Source of the DNA: an uncultured Craurococcus sp.
GTDB taxonomy: Bacteria > Pseudomonadota > Alphaproteobacteria > Acetobacterales > Acetobacteraceae
Length of the DNA stretch: 64,000 nt
NCBI GenBank assembly: GCA_902805545.1
Contig: CADCTD010000018.1
Coordinates: forward strand, 1-64,000
Direction of reading: 5' to 3'
Numbering within the stretch: the stretch's first letter is position 1; each line of letters starts with the position of its first letter. The notes under the pieces were generated by a model. It made no database searches. It saw only the letters and a list, made by a program, of their open reading frames with translations, and was not told the origin of the DNA. The position numbers and the translations under genes were made by a program. This document shows positions 45,563 to 54,813 of the stretch, in pieces.

Positions 45563-46363
45563 TCACACCACCGGGCTGCGCCCGCCATCCACATTGATCG
45601 CCGTGCCGGTGACGTAACCGCCGAGCTGGCTGCACAGGTAGAGGGCAAGCCCGGCGAATTCCTCCGGCCTGCCGAGGCGGCCGACGGGGATGGGCCTGCC
45701 CATCTCCTCCTTCCACTCCTCCCAGGTGATGTTGCGCTGGTCGGCCGCGTGGCGGCGGACCCACTGGTCGCTCTCGATGATGCCGACCAGCATCGCATTC
45801 ACCAGGATGTTGTGCTTCGCCCCCTCATTCGCCTGCACCTTGGTCAGCGCCATGCCGGCGGCGCGGCTGACCGCGGTGGGCGCGCCCTCGGCCGGGGGCG
45901 CCTTGGCGCCGATGTTCAGCACGTTGATGATCCGCCCCCAGCGCCGCGCCTCCATCCCCGGCCAGCACAGCCGGGCCAGGCGGATGGCGGCGAAGAGCTT
46001 GAGGTCGAGGTCGCTCTGCCAGAGCGCGTCGGAGACCTCGAGGAAGGGGCCGCGCTGGCTGGTCCCCGCATTGTTGACCAGGATATCGACCCCGCCGAGC
46101 GCCCGTTCGGCGGCGGCGAAGGCCCGCTCGCAGCCCTCGGCCGTGGCGATGTCGGCGGCGATGGCGGCGACCTTCGCCTGCGGGGCCGCGGCGCGGAGCT
46201 CGGCTTCCGCCCGGGCCAGGGCCTCCTCCCCGCGGGCGACGATCGCCACATGGCCGCCTGCCTCGGCGAAGGCGCGCGCCATGGCGAGGCCCAGGCCCTT
46301 CGATCCGCCGGTGATGAGCGCGGCACGGCCGTCGAGCGTCAATTGCACGGATGTCTCCCCCAT
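45563..46363 (-). CDS. SDR-fold protein lacking the catalytic Ser-Tyr-Lys triad
   Basis: 266 residues. The Rossmann motif GGSKGLG (19-25) and NNAG (97-100) are intact, so NAD(P) binding is likely. The active site is altered: the usual Ser-Ser strand reads INVLNIG (no Ser at 149-150), and the YxxxK motif is replaced by T163-A-V-S-R167 in GAPTAVSRAAGMALTK. The rest, including VTGTAINVDGG, is standard. It may use a different mechanism, act non-catalytically, or belong to a divergent SDR clade. It lies 52 nt downstream of tRNA-His on the same strand. Confidence 0.82.
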   Translation of the reverse strand: MGETSVQLTLDGRAALITGGSKGLGLAMARAFAEAGGHVAIVARGEEALARAEAELRAAAPQAKVAAIAADIATAEGCERAFAAAERALGGVDILVNNAGTSQRGPFLEVSDALWQSDLDLKLFAAIRLARLCWPGMEARRWGRIINVLNIGAKAPPAEGAPTAVSRAAGMALTKVQANEGAKHNILVNAMLVGIIESDQWVRRHAADQRNITWEEWKEEMGRPIPVGRLGRPEEFAGLALYLCSQLGGYVTGTAINVDGGRSPVV

Positions 46364-46415
46364 GTCCTGGACCGGCGCATCCTGGCCTGGGCCGGCGGCA
46401 TGGGGAAGGAGGGGT

Positions 46416-46491
46416 GGGGCGACCTACGGGGCTCGAACCCGTGACATTCGGCACCACAAGCCGACGCTCTGCCAGCTGAGCTAAGGCCGCC
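46416..46491 (-). tRNA. tRNA-His (GTG)
   Basis: The full cloverleaf on the minus strand has an extra G at -1 opposite C73, the identity mark of tRNA-His. Acceptor GCGGCCT/AGGTCGC, D stem GCTC/GAGC, anticodon stem TCGGC/GCCGA with loop TTGTGGT (anticodon GTG), T arm ACGGG-TTCGAGC-CCCGT. CCA is encoded (46416-46418). No integrase or direct repeat is seen next to it. Confidence 0.96.
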
Positions 46492-46537
46492 ACACGATCC
46501 CGCCGCGGCTGGCACCGCGACGGGGCAGGACATAGGG

Positions 46538-47734
46538 CTAGCCGGCCACCGCCGTCAACTGTCGGCCGCCCCGCGAGGCGACCCAATTCCGCAGCCGCTC
46601 CAGTGCCGCATCGATCACCGCCTCGCCCTTGCAGAAGGCGAAGCGGGCATAGTGATTCGGCGCGTCGGCGCTGGCATAGAAGGCGGTGACGGGGATGGCC
46701 GTCACCTTCGCCTCCTCGGTCAGCAGGCGGCAGAAGGCCACGTCGTCGCCCTTGAAGCCGAGCGGACGGAAATCGGTGGTGATGAAGTAGCTGCCCTGGG
46801 TCGGCAGCACGCCGAATCCGAGCTCGGCGAGGCCCCTGGCCATCCGGTCGCGCCGGGCCTGGAGGCTGGTCGAGAGGCCCTCGAAATACGCATCATCCTT
46901 GGCCAGCCCGACGGCCACGCCCCGCTGCAGGTTGGGAGGCGTGGTGAAGGTGAGGTTCTGGTGCGCCTTCGCCACGTTCGGTGTCAGCGACCGGTCGCAA
47001 GTTATGTAGCCGACCTTCCAGCCGGTCAGGCTGAAGGTCTTGCCCGCGCTGCCGATGCGCATGCAGCGCTCCCGCATCCCCGGCAGGGTCATCAGCGGGA
47101 TATGCTTCCAGCCGTCGAAGGTCAGGTGCTCGTAGACCTCGTCGCAGATGGCGTAGCAGTCGTGCCGGGCGATCAGCTCGGCGATGAAGGCGAGCTCCGC
47201 GGCGGTGAAGACCTTGCCGGTCGGGTTCATCGGCGTGTTGAAGAGGATCGCCTTGGTCTTCGGGCCGAAGGCGGCGGCAAGCTCGGCCCGCGGCAGCTCC
47301 CATTTCGGCGGCGAGAGGCGGACGAGCCTGGGGACGGCGCCCAGCATCCGCACCACCGGCAGGTAGGTGTCGTAGAGCGGCTCGATCAGGACGCATTCGT
47401 CGCCCGGATTCAGCACGGCCATGAGGCAGGCGGTGATCGCCTCGGTCGCGCCGGAGGTGACGATGACCTCGGCATTCGGGTCCGCCTCGATGCCGTAGAA
47501 GCGCCGGTTGTGGGCGGCGACGGCCCCGCGCAGCTCCGGCACGCCGGTCAGCGGCGGGTATTGGTTGCGCCCGTCCTTCAGCGCCGCGGCGGCTGCCTCG
47601 ATGACATCCTCCGGCCCGTCATAGTCGGGGAAGCCCTGGCCGAGATTGATCGCGCCGTGCTGGACGGCCAGCGCCGACATGACGGTGAAGATGGTCGTGC
47701 CGGTGGCCGAGAGCAGGTCGTTCTGGGGCTTCAT
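46538..47734 (-). CDS. Class I aminotransferase (methionine/kynurenine-type)
   Basis: 398 residues, fold-type I PLP enzyme. K232 in SAGKTFSLTGWKVGY binds PLP; NTPMNPTGKVF (166-176), CDEVYEHL (198-205) and the N-terminal INLGQGFPDYDGPE complete the pattern seen in YbdL/kynurenine aminotransferase-like enzymes. The product is a 2-oxo acid from an aromatic, methionine or similar amino acid. Start ATG 47734; the much longer open frame upstream overlaps glnB and is not coding. Divergent from glnB across 288 nt. Confidence 0.9.
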   Translation of the reverse strand: MKPQNDLLSATGTTIFTVMSALAVQHGAINLGQGFPDYDGPEDVIEAAAAALKDGRNQYPPLTGVPELRGAVAAHNRRFYGIEADPNAEVIVTSGATEAITACLMAVLNPGDECVLIEPLYDTYLPVVRMLGAVPRLVRLSPPKWELPRAELAAAFGPKTKAILFNTPMNPTGKVFTAAELAFIAELIARHDCYAICDEVYEHLTFDGWKHIPLMTLPGMRERCMRIGSAGKTFSLTGWKVGYITCDRSLTPNVAKAHQNLTFTTPPNLQRGVAVGLAKDDAYFEGLSTSLQARRDRMARGLAELGFGVLPTQGSYFITTDFRPLGFKGDDVAFCRLLTEEAKVTAIPVTAFYASADAPNHYARFAFCKGEAVIDAALERLRNWVASRGGRQLTAVAG

Positions 47735-47802
47735 CCGCCCGATGCCTTTCGAAGCCGGGTTTCGATCCCTCCTTATATCGGGGCTGGCGCCCATGCGGCA
47801 AA

Positions 47803-47819
47803 TGCACCTTCCTTGGGCA
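47803..47819 (+). promoter_or_regulatory. Candidate NtrC-binding site upstream of glnB
   Basis: TGCACC-N5-TGGGCA matches the NtrC consensus TGCACC-N5-GGTGCA at 10 of 12 positions. It is centred about 80 nt upstream of the sigma-54 -24 element, a normal distance for an enhancer. Only one site is visible; NtrC enhancers usually come in pairs. Confidence 0.4.
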
Positions 47820-47884
47820 GAGTGATGCCGCAACAGGCGGATCCAGGTGCGGAACCAGCGGATTCCCCGGTCCCGCCGGATTGA

Positions 47885-48361
<477 letters not shown>

Positions 48362-48430
48362 CAGGATCGCGGATGCGCCGTGGTTTCCGGATTTCGCGAT
48401 GCGCCGGAATGGTGCATCAGTGCGGGGCAT

Positions 48431-48550
48431 CAGCCGCAGCCGGGTCGCACCCGCGGCTGGCGGTGGAAAACCCGGCCAGGCGGCCGGGTCGCGCGGTGGG
48501 CGATGCCCACGGCGTGGCAGGGGGCATCGTGGGGGCGCCGCAAGGCGCCC
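48431..48550 (+). other. Four consecutive stem-loops in the glnB-glnA spacer
   Basis: The 217-nt spacer holds CAGCCGC/GCGGCTG (48431-48459, with inner GGGT/ACCC), CCCGGCC/GGCCGGG (48471-48488), GTGGGC/GCCCAC (48496-48510, 3-nt loop) and GGGCGCC-GCAA-GGCGCCC (48533-48550, GNRA loop). All stems are perfect or nearly so and none has a T run, so they are not simple terminators. They probably affect processing, stability or differential expression of glnA. Confidence 0.6.
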
Positions 48551-48578
48551 TGGGACCAGTGGTACAGGATAGAAGCGC

Positions 48579-50000
48579 ATGACGGACAAGGCAGCCGCCG
48601 TCTCCAAGGTCATGGAGATGATCAAGGAGCACAGCGTCGAGTACGTGGACTTCCGTTTCACGGACCCGCGCGGCAAGTGGCAGCACACCGCCCAGCACGT
48701 CTCCACCATGGAGGCGGAGGTGTTCGAGGACGGCATCATGTTCGACGGCTCCTCGATCGCCGGCTGGAAGGCGATCAACGAGTCCGACATGATCCTCATG
48801 CCGGACCCCGAGAATGCCTGCATGGATCCCTTCTCGGCCAAGCCGCAGCTCATCCTGTTCTGCGACATCATCGAGCCCTCGACCGGCCAGATGTACTCGC
48901 GCGACCCGCGCTCGACCGCGAAGCGCGCCGAGGCCTACCTGAAGTCGACCGGCATCGGCGACACCGCCTTCTTCGGCCCCGAGGCCGAGTTCTTCGTCTT
49001 CGACAGCGTGAAGTTCGGCACGGGCGGCAATTTCGGCCACTTCTCGCTCGAGTCCGTCGAGGGCCCGGGCGCCAACATGAAGGACTACCCGGAAGGCAAT
49101 ATGGGCCACCGCCCGGGCGTGAAGGGCGGCTACTTCCCGGTCAACCCGGTCGACAGCGAGGTCGACCTGCGCGCCGAGATGCTCTCGACCATGATCGAGA
49201 TGGGCGTCCCCGGCGAGAAGCACCACCATGAGGTGGCGCAGTCGCAGCACGAGCTCGGCACCAAGTTCGGCCCGCTGGTGCAGCAGGCCGACTTCATGCA
49301 GATCTACAAGTACTGCATCCACAACGTCGCCCACAGCTACGGCAAGACCGCGACCTTCATGCCGAAGCCGGTCTATGGCGACAACGGCTCGGGCATGCAT
49401 GTCCACCAGTCGATCTGGCGGGACGGCAAGCCGCTCTTCGCCGGCAACGGATATGCCGACCTGTCGATGGAGGCGCTCTACTACATCGGCGGCATCATCA
49501 AGCACGCCAAGGCGCTGAACGCCTTCACCAACCCGCTGACCAACAGCTACAAGCGGCTGATCCCGGGCTTCGAGGCGCCCGTGCTGCTGGCCTATTCGGC
49601 CCGCAACCGCTCCGCCTCCTGCCGCATCCCCTATGCGACGAGCCCGAAGGCGAAGCGCGTCGAGGTCCGCTTCCCGGATCCGGGTGCCAACCCCTACCTC
49701 GCCTTCTCCGCGATGCTGATGGCCGGCCTCGATGGCATCAGGAACAAGATCCATCCGGGCGACCCGATGGACAAGGACCTCTACGACCTGCCCCCCGAGG
49801 AGCTGAAGGGCATCCCGACGGTGTGCGGCTCGCTCCGCGAGGCGCTCGGCGCGCTCGAGGCCGACCACGAGTTCCTGCTGGCCGGCGACGTCTTCACCAA
49901 GGACCAGATCGAGAGCTACATCGAGCTGAAGTGGGGCGAGGTCTACCGCTTCGAGCACACCCCGCACCCGGTCGAGTTCGAGATGTACTACTCGGTCTGA
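48579..50000 (+). CDS. glnA: Glutamine synthetase type I
   Basis: 473 residues, matching GSI-beta enzymes. It joins ammonia to glutamate with ATP. Signatures: FDGSSIAGW (about 55-63), the catalytic metal region [24 protein letters not shown] (ATP-binding, about 268-279) and [20 protein letters not shown]. The adenylylation Tyr is residue 402 in [10 protein letters not shown], so GlnE control is expected. It lies 217 nt after glnB and ends in a strong terminator. Confidence 0.98.
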   Translation: MTDKAAAVSKVMEMIKEHSVEYVDFRFTDPRGKWQHTAQHVSTMEAEVFEDGIMFDGSSIAGWKAINESDMILMPDPENACMDPFSAKPQLILFCDIIEPSTGQMYSRDPRSTAKRAEAYLKSTGIGDTAFFGPEAEFFVFDSVKFGTGGNFGHFSLESVEGPGANMKDYPEGNMGHRPGVKGGYFPVNPVDSEVDLRAEMLSTMIEMGVPGEKHHHEVAQSQHELGTKFGPLVQQADFMQIYKYCIHNVAHSYGKTATFMPKPVYGDNGSGMHVHQSIWRDGKPLFAGNGYADLSMEALYYIGGIIKHAKALNAFTNPLTNSYKRLIPGFEAPVLLAYSARNRSASCRIPYATSPKAKRVEVRFPDPGANPYLAFSAMLMAGLDGIRNKIHPGDPMDKDLYDLPPEELKGIPTVCGSLREALGALEADHEFLLAGDVFTKDQIESYIELKWGEVYRFEHTPHPVEFEMYYSV

Positions 50001-50019
50001 CAGGGACCGAGGCTGGAGG

Positions 50020-50047
50020 GGGCCGCGCCGCGAGGCGCGGCCCTTTT
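50020..50047 (+). terminator. Rho-independent terminator after glnA
   Basis: GGGCCGCGCC (50020-50029), a GCGA tetraloop and GGCGCGGCCC (50034-50043) form a perfect 10-bp stem followed by TTTT. It closes the glnB-glnA operon. Confidence 0.92.
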
Positions 50048-50093
50048 CGATTCGGGGACGGCTGCCCTATCCTCGGCGGGGAGAGGAAACGCC

Positions 50094-51305
50094 ATGCCAG
50101 AGACGCTGCCGACCGATGCCACCGGCCCGCTGAAGGGCCTCCGCGTGCTCGACCTCACCGCCGTGGTGCTCGGCCCCTTCTGCACGCAGATGCTGGGCGA
50201 CTGGGGCGCCGACATCATCAAGATCGAGCCGCCGACCGGCGACCTCGTCCGCAATTCCGGCGTCCACCGGAACCGCGGCATGGCCTCGGTTTTCCTCGGC
50301 ATCAACCGCAACAAGCGCGACCTCGCCCTCGACCTGAAGTCGCCCGAGGGGGCGGAGGTGCTGCGTCGCCTGATCCCCCGCGTAGACGTGCTGGTGACGA
50401 ACATCCGCCCCGCCGGCATGGCCAGGCTCGGCTTCGGGCCGGAGGAGTGCCGGGTGCTCAACCCGCGCCTCGTCGTCGCCGTCGCCACCGGCTTCGGGCA
50501 GGACGGGCCCTACCGCGCCAGGCCGGCCTTCGACGAGATCATCCAGGCCTCCTCCGGCTTCGCCGACATCGTCGGCGAGGACCAGGGCGGGCCGGTCTTC
50601 GTGCCCTCGCTTATCGCCGACAAGGTGACGGGGATGGCGCTGCTCTCCGGCGTGCTCGCCGCGCTCTATCACCGCGAACGGACGGGCGAGGGCCAGCTCG
50701 TCGAGGTGCCGATGCTGGAGACGCTGACGGCCTTCCTCAGCGTTGAGCATCTGGGCGGCCTCGGCTTCGAGCCGCGCCACGGCCCGGCCGGCTACCAGCG
50801 CCTGCGCCACCGCAAGCCCGCGCCGACCAGGGACGGGCACATCACCCTGCTGCCCTATTCCTCGGCCAACTGGGTCGCCTTCTTCACCATGGCGGGGCGC
50901 GAGGATCTGATCGAGACCCTTTCCGTGCGGGACCCGGTGAAGCGCAACGCCAATATCGAAGCCGTCTACGCGGCGATGGCCGAGGTCGCGCGCAGCAAGA
51001 CCACGGCGGAGTGGCTCGCGCTCTGCGAGCAGCACGACATCCCGGCCACCGGCTTCACCCGCATCGAGGCGCTGACGGAGCATCCGCACCTGAAGGCCGT
51101 CGGCATGTTCGAGGAGCATGACCACCCCAGCGAGGGCCGCATCCGCATGGCGAAGCCACCGACGCGATTCGAGAAGACGCCCGCCAATATCCGCCGCCTC
51201 GCCCCACGCCTCGGCGAGCATACGGTGGAGGTGCTGCAGGAGCTCGGCTTCACCGCCGCGGAGATCGCGGAGATGCAGACGCGCCAGGTGATCCGCCAGG
51301 CATGA
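50094..51305 (+). CDS. CaiB/BaiF (class III) CoA-transferase
   Basis: 403 residues. N-terminal LKGLRVLDLTAVVLGPFCTQ and ADIIKIEPPTGDLVRN form the family entry motif; the catalytic Asp is D147 in ARPAFDEIIQASSGF. The C-terminal part has HPHLKAVGMFEEHDHP and the usual Arg-rich ending. Class III enzymes move CoA between carboxylic acids through an aspartyl-CoA anhydride. The substrate is unknown. The stop overlaps the aminotransferase start (ATGA), so the two are co-translated. Confidence 0.92.
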   Translation: MPETLPTDATGPLKGLRVLDLTAVVLGPFCTQMLGDWGADIIKIEPPTGDLVRNSGVHRNRGMASVFLGINRNKRDLALDLKSPEGAEVLRRLIPRVDVLVTNIRPAGMARLGFGPEECRVLNPRLVVAVATGFGQDGPYRARPAFDEIIQASSGFADIVGEDQGGPVFVPSLIADKVTGMALLSGVLAALYHRERTGEGQLVEVPMLETLTAFLSVEHLGGLGFEPRHGPAGYQRLRHRKPAPTRDGHITLLPYSSANWVAFFTMAGREDLIETLSVRDPVKRNANIEAVYAAMAEVARSKTTAEWLALCEQHDIPATGFTRIEALTEHPHLKAVGMFEEHDHPSEGRIRMAKPPTRFEKTPANIRRLAPRLGEHTVEVLQELGFTAAEIAEMQTRQVIRQA

Positions 51306-52474
51306 GGCCCTCCCTCTCGCCCCGCATCCAGGCGACCGCGGCGCCCGCCATCCCGACCGTGCGCGGCTGGGCCTCGCGCTATGCCGGCGCGGCCGGGCCG
51401 CTGATCGACCTCACCCAGGCCGTGCCCGGCTATCCGCCGCATCCCGATCTGCTGGCGCGCCTTGCCGCCCTCGCCGGCGACCGCGCCACCTCCGGCTATG
51501 GCCCGATCGACGGCGACCTGCCGCTGCGCGCGGCGCTCGCCGAGGACATGGCAGGCTTCTACGGCGCGGACATCGCGGCCGCCGACATCGCCATCACCGC
51601 AGGCTGCAACCTCGCCTTCGCCATGACGATGGCGGTGCTGGGCGGGCCGGTCGTGCTGCCGGTGCCCTGGTACTTCAACCACCGCATGGCGCTCGAGATG
51701 GCGGGCATCCCGGCCATCCCCCTGCCCTGCCGCGCCGAGGACGGCTTCGTGCCGACAGCCGAGGGCATCGAGGCGGCGCTCAAGGCGGGCGGCCGCGTGC
51801 TGGTGCTGGTGACGCCGAACAACCCGACCGGCGCCGTCTATCCCGCCGCGCTGATCGCCGAGGCCGCCGCGCTCTGCCGCCGCCACGGCGCCTGGCTGGT
51901 GCTGGACGAGACCTACCGCGACTTCCTCCCCGCCGAATCTTCTCCGCCGCACGACCTGTTCCGTGACGCCGGCTGGCGCGACGGCCTCGTCCATCTCTAC
52001 AGCTTCTCGAAGGCCTATTGCGTGCCGGGGCATCGCGTCGGCGCCATCGCCTGCGGCCCGGTCTTCCGCGAGGCGCTGCTGAAGGCGCTCGACACGCAGC
52101 AGATCTGCCCGCCGCGCGCGGCGCAGGCGGCGCTTGCCTGGGCGGTGCCGGCGCTGCGCGGCTGGCGCGAGGGCAACCGCGCCATCATGGCCGGGCGCGG
52201 CGAGGCCTTCCGCAAAATCGCGTCGCAGCTGCCCGGCTGGCGGCTGGATGCGCACGGCGCCTACTTCGCCTATCTCCGCCTGCCGCCAGAGGGGCCGGGG
52301 GCGATGGCGGCGGCCGAGGCACTGGCGACGGAGCGCGGCCTGCTCGGCCTGCCGGGGCCCTTCTTCGGCCCGGGGCAGGAACGGCATCTGCGCCTCGCCT
52401 TCGCCAATGCCGGGCTGCCGGCAATTGGCGCCATCGCAGTCAGGGTAAGCAACGAAGAGGCTGCAAGGGCCTGA
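51302..52474 (+). CDS. Class I/II aminotransferase
   Basis: 390 residues, fold-type I. K237 in LYSFSKAYCVPGHRVG binds PLP; TPNNPTGAVY (171-180) and LVLDETYRDFLP (199-210) are the usual phosphate/pyridine motifs. The first 40 residues (RGWASRYAGAAGPLIDLTQA) replace the typical N-terminal arm. Coupled to a CoA-transferase, it could provide the 2-oxo acid that is later activated, but this is an inference. Start ATG 51302 within the upstream stop. Confidence 0.87.
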   Translation: MRPSLSPRIQATAAPAIPTVRGWASRYAGAAGPLIDLTQAVPGYPPHPDLLARLAALAGDRATSGYGPIDGDLPLRAALAEDMAGFYGADIAAADIAITAGCNLAFAMTMAVLGGPVVLPVPWYFNHRMALEMAGIPAIPLPCRAEDGFVPTAEGIEAALKAGGRVLVLVTPNNPTGAVYPAALIAEAAALCRRHGAWLVLDETYRDFLPAESSPPHDLFRDAGWRDGLVHLYSFSKAYCVPGHRVGAIACGPVFREALLKALDTQQICPPRAAQAALAWAVPALRGWREGNRAIMAGRGEAFRKIASQLPGWRLDAHGAYFAYLRLPPEGPGAMAAAEALATERGLLGLPGPFFGPGQERHLRLAFANAGLPAIGAIAVRVSNEEAARA

Positions 52475-52550
52475 AGTTTTCGTGCTCCCGGTGAACAGCG
52501 GCATGGGCTTCCCGTTGGTGCGCTGTCGCACGACGAAGGGAGACGACGAC

Positions 52551-52853
52551 ATGGCATCGAAGCAGGACGGCCGCCAGGGCGATCACGGCCAGGGCGATGT
52601 GAAGCACCCCGAGACCGACCGCCGCCTCAAGGAAAACCGCGGCAGCGAGGGCGGCCAGTCGGGCGGCCAGCATGCCGACAACACCGGCCAGCGCGGCCAG
52701 GTGAAGGACCCCGAGAATGACGGCCGCCTCAAGGAGAACCGCGATCAGGGCATCTCCAAGCACACCACGGACGGGCGCCAGGATGTCGAGCATGGCGGCC
52801 AGGGCCGGGTGAAGGACCCCGAGAATGACGGGCGTCTGAAGGAAAACCGCTAA
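52551..52853 (+). CDS. Hydrophilic protein with three 14-residue repeats
   Basis: 100 residues, almost free of hydrophobic residues. The unit V-K-x-P-E-x-D-x-R-L-K-E-N-R occurs three times (VKHPETDRRLKENR, then VKDPENDGRLKENR twice), separated by Gly/Gln/His-rich linkers such as EGGQSGGQHADNTGQRGQ. DNA copies lie at 52599-52640, 52701-52742 and 52809-52850. Composition resembles hydrophilins or LEA-like desiccation proteins, but no family is recognised. GAAGGGAG precedes the ATG. It stands alone, convergent with the deacetylase gene. Confidence 0.7.
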   Translation: MASKQDGRQGDHGQGDVKHPETDRRLKENRGSEGGQSGGQHADNTGQRGQVKDPENDGRLKENRDQGISKHTTDGRQDVEHGGQGRVKDPENDGRLKENR

Positions 52854-52858
52854 GCCGG

Positions 52859-53515
52859 TCAGGAGGCCGGGTCGGGCGAGGCGAATCGCTCGAACCCGGC
52901 CTCCGCCTCGCCTGCTCGCAGCGGCACGCAGGCCGCGGGCGGCTCGGCAAGGAAGGCGACGCCGCGGTCGGCGAATGCGCCGAGCACCCGGTCGAGATGC
53001 CGCATCGCGCCGTTCGGCAAATCATGCAACACCATCAGCAGCGGCGCGGTCGCTGCCTCCGCCATGGCGAATGCCGTCTCCGGCCAGCCATCGGGATCGG
53101 CGAAGTCGCGCGGCACCGCATTCCACAGCACCATCGTATGGCCGCCCGCCCGCAGATGCGCCGCCGCCGAGGCATTCAGCAGATGCGGCCCGAGCGCGCC
53201 GCCGCCGCCATTCGGGCGGAACAGCCGCTCCGGCTCGCGCAGCGGGCCGAGCAGCGTATCCGTCTCGAGAATTTCACGCACCGCCTCCGCACCGCCGCGG
53301 CGGCCGAGCGGCACGCCATGCGTCAGCGTGTGGTTGCCGACGGCATGGCCCTCCGCCCGCGCCCGCTCCGCCAACCGCCGCGCCGCCGGGTCGCGCAGCC
53401 GCTCGCCGACGACGAAGAACATCGCCGGGATGCGGCGGCGGGCCAGCACCTCGAGCACCACCTCCGTCACCCCCGGCGTCGGCCCGTTGTCGAAGCTGAG
53501 GCAGATCGGCTGCAT
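52859..53515 (-). CDS. Polysaccharide deacetylase-like (NodB/CE4) protein
   Basis: 218 residues. Motif 1 is LSFDNGPTP: D9 is the catalytic base position, but the second, metal-binding Asp is Asn (N10). Motif 2 NHTLTHG (H62, H66) is intact; motif 3 FRPNGGGGALG is looser than RxPxG. No signal peptide, so the protein is probably cytoplasmic or exported unusually. Activity on a sugar amide is therefore uncertain. The ATG at 53515 is 2 nt from the permease stop, so it is the last gene of phaZ-permease-deacetylase. Confidence 0.8.
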   Translation of the reverse strand: MQPICLSFDNGPTPGVTEVVLEVLARRRIPAMFFVVGERLRDPAARRLAERARAEGHAVGNHTLTHGVPLGRRGGAEAVREILETDTLLGPLREPERLFRPNGGGGALGPHLLNASAAAHLRAGGHTMVLWNAVPRDFADPDGWPETAFAMAEAATAPLLMVLHDLPNGAMRHLDRVLGAFADRGVAFLAEPPAACVPLRAGEAEAGFERFASPDPAS

Positions 53516-53517
53516 GC

Positions 53518-54813
53518 TCAGGCCAGCGCGAATTTGGCGACGCAGAGCGCCGCGATCAGCCAGACCGCCCCGCTCACCTCCCGCGCACGCCCGGCCAGCA
53601 GCTTCAGTGCCGCATAGGTGATGAAGCCGATGCCGATGCCGGTGGCGATCGAGAAGGTGAAGGGCATGGCGAGCGCGGTGATGACGGCCGGCACGTACTC
53701 CGTCATCTCGTCCCAGTCGATGGAGCGCAGCGCCTGCGCCATCAGGCAGGCGACGAAGACCAGCGCCGGCGCCGTGGCGTAGCCGGGGACCGCCGTCGCC
53801 AGCGGCGCGAGGAAGAGCGTCATCAGGAAGAGCATGGCGACGGTGAGCGCCGTCAGCCCTGTCCGCCCGCCGGCCTGGATGCCGGAGGCGCTCTCGATGT
53901 AGCTCACCGTCGTGCTGGTCCCGAGCACGGCGCCCATGATCGCGCCCCCGCTGTCGGCGAAGAGCGCGCGGCCGAGATTGGGCACCGTGCCGTCCTTCCG
54001 CATCAGCCCGGCACGGTGCGTGGTGGCGATCAGCGTGCCGGTATTGTCGAGCAGGTCGGCGAGGAAGAAGGTGAAGACGATGCCGACGAGGCCGAGGCTG
54101 AGCGCGCCGGCGATGTCCATCTGCAGGAAGGTCGGCGCCAGCGAGGGCGGCGCGCTGACGATGCCGCTGAAGCTGGTCAGGCCGAAGGGCAGGCCGAGCA
54201 GCGCCGTCACCAATATGCCGATGACCAGCGCCCCCGGCACACGCCGCGCCGAGAGCCCGGCGATCAGCAGGAAGCCGAGGCAGGCGAGCAGGGTCGAGGT
54301 TTCGGAGAGCGGGCCCAGCGTCACCAGCGTCGCCGGATGGGCGGCAACCAGCCCCATCCCCTTCAGCCCGATCAGGCCGAGGAAGAAGCCGATCCCCGCC
54401 GCGATGCCGAGCTTGAGGCCGAGCGGGATGCCGTTCACCAGCCACTCGCGGACGCGCAGCAGCGAGACGGCGAGGAAGATCAACCCGGAGAGGAAGACCG
54501 CGCCGAGCGCCACCTGCCAGGAGACGCCCATGCCGCCGACCACGGCGAAGGCGAAATAGGCGTTGAGCCCCATCCCCGGAGCGAGCGCGATCGGGAAATT
54601 CGCCAGCAGCCCCATCAGCGCCGAGCCGATGGCGGCAGCGAGGCAGGTGGCGACGAAGGCGGCGCCCGCATCGATGCCGGCGGCCGCCATGATCTGCGGG
54701 TTGACGATGACGATATAGGCCATGGTGAGGAAGGTCGTGGCCCCCGCCAGCACCTCCCGCCGCGGCGTGCTGCCGCGCGCGCCGATTGAAAACAGCCTCT
54801 CGAGCATTCTCAC
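53518..54813 (-). CDS. NCS2/AzgA-family purine permease
   Basis: 431 residues, about 13 hydrophobic segments. Markers of the AzgA branch: REVLAGATTFLTMAYIVIVN, APGMGLNAYFAFAVV, GIGFFLGLIGLKGMG and the loop FADSGGAIMGAVLGTSTTV followed by SYIES. This branch imports adenine, guanine or hypoxanthine with protons. The GTG at 54813 overlaps the phaZ stop (GTGA); an ATG at 54807 is the alternative. No purine-catabolism gene is adjacent, which makes the coupling to phaZ odd. Confidence 0.9.
   Translation of the reverse strand: MRMLERLFSIGARGSTPRREVLAGATTFLTMAYIVIVNPQIMAAAGIDAGAAFVATCLAAAIGSALMGLLANFPIALAPGMGLNAYFAFAVVGGMGVSWQVALGAVFLSGLIFLAVSLLRVREWLVNGIPLGLKLGIAAGIGFFLGLIGLKGMGLVAAHPATLVTLGPLSETSTLLACLGFLLIAGLSARRVPGALVIGILVTALLGLPFGLTSFSGIVSAPPSLAPTFLQMDIAGALSLGLVGIVFTFFLADLLDNTGTLIATTHRAGLMRKDGTVPNLGRALFADSGGAIMGAVLGTSTTVSYIESASGIQAGGRTGLTALTVAMLFLMTLFLAPLATAVPGYATAPALVFVACLMAQALRSIDWDEMTEYVPAVITALAMPFTFSIATGIGIGFITYAALKLLAGRAREVSGAVWLIAALCVAKFALA

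Noticed and set aside
46416-46491. tRNA-His as an integration site for a genomic island
   Set aside because: No integrase, no repeated tRNA 3' end, and flanking genes look ordinary.
48362-48578. Glutamine riboswitch ahead of glnA
   Set aside because: The stem-loops do not show the three-helix layout of known glutamine aptamers, which are found in cyanobacteria and marine phage/metagenomes; reported instead as unexplained structure.
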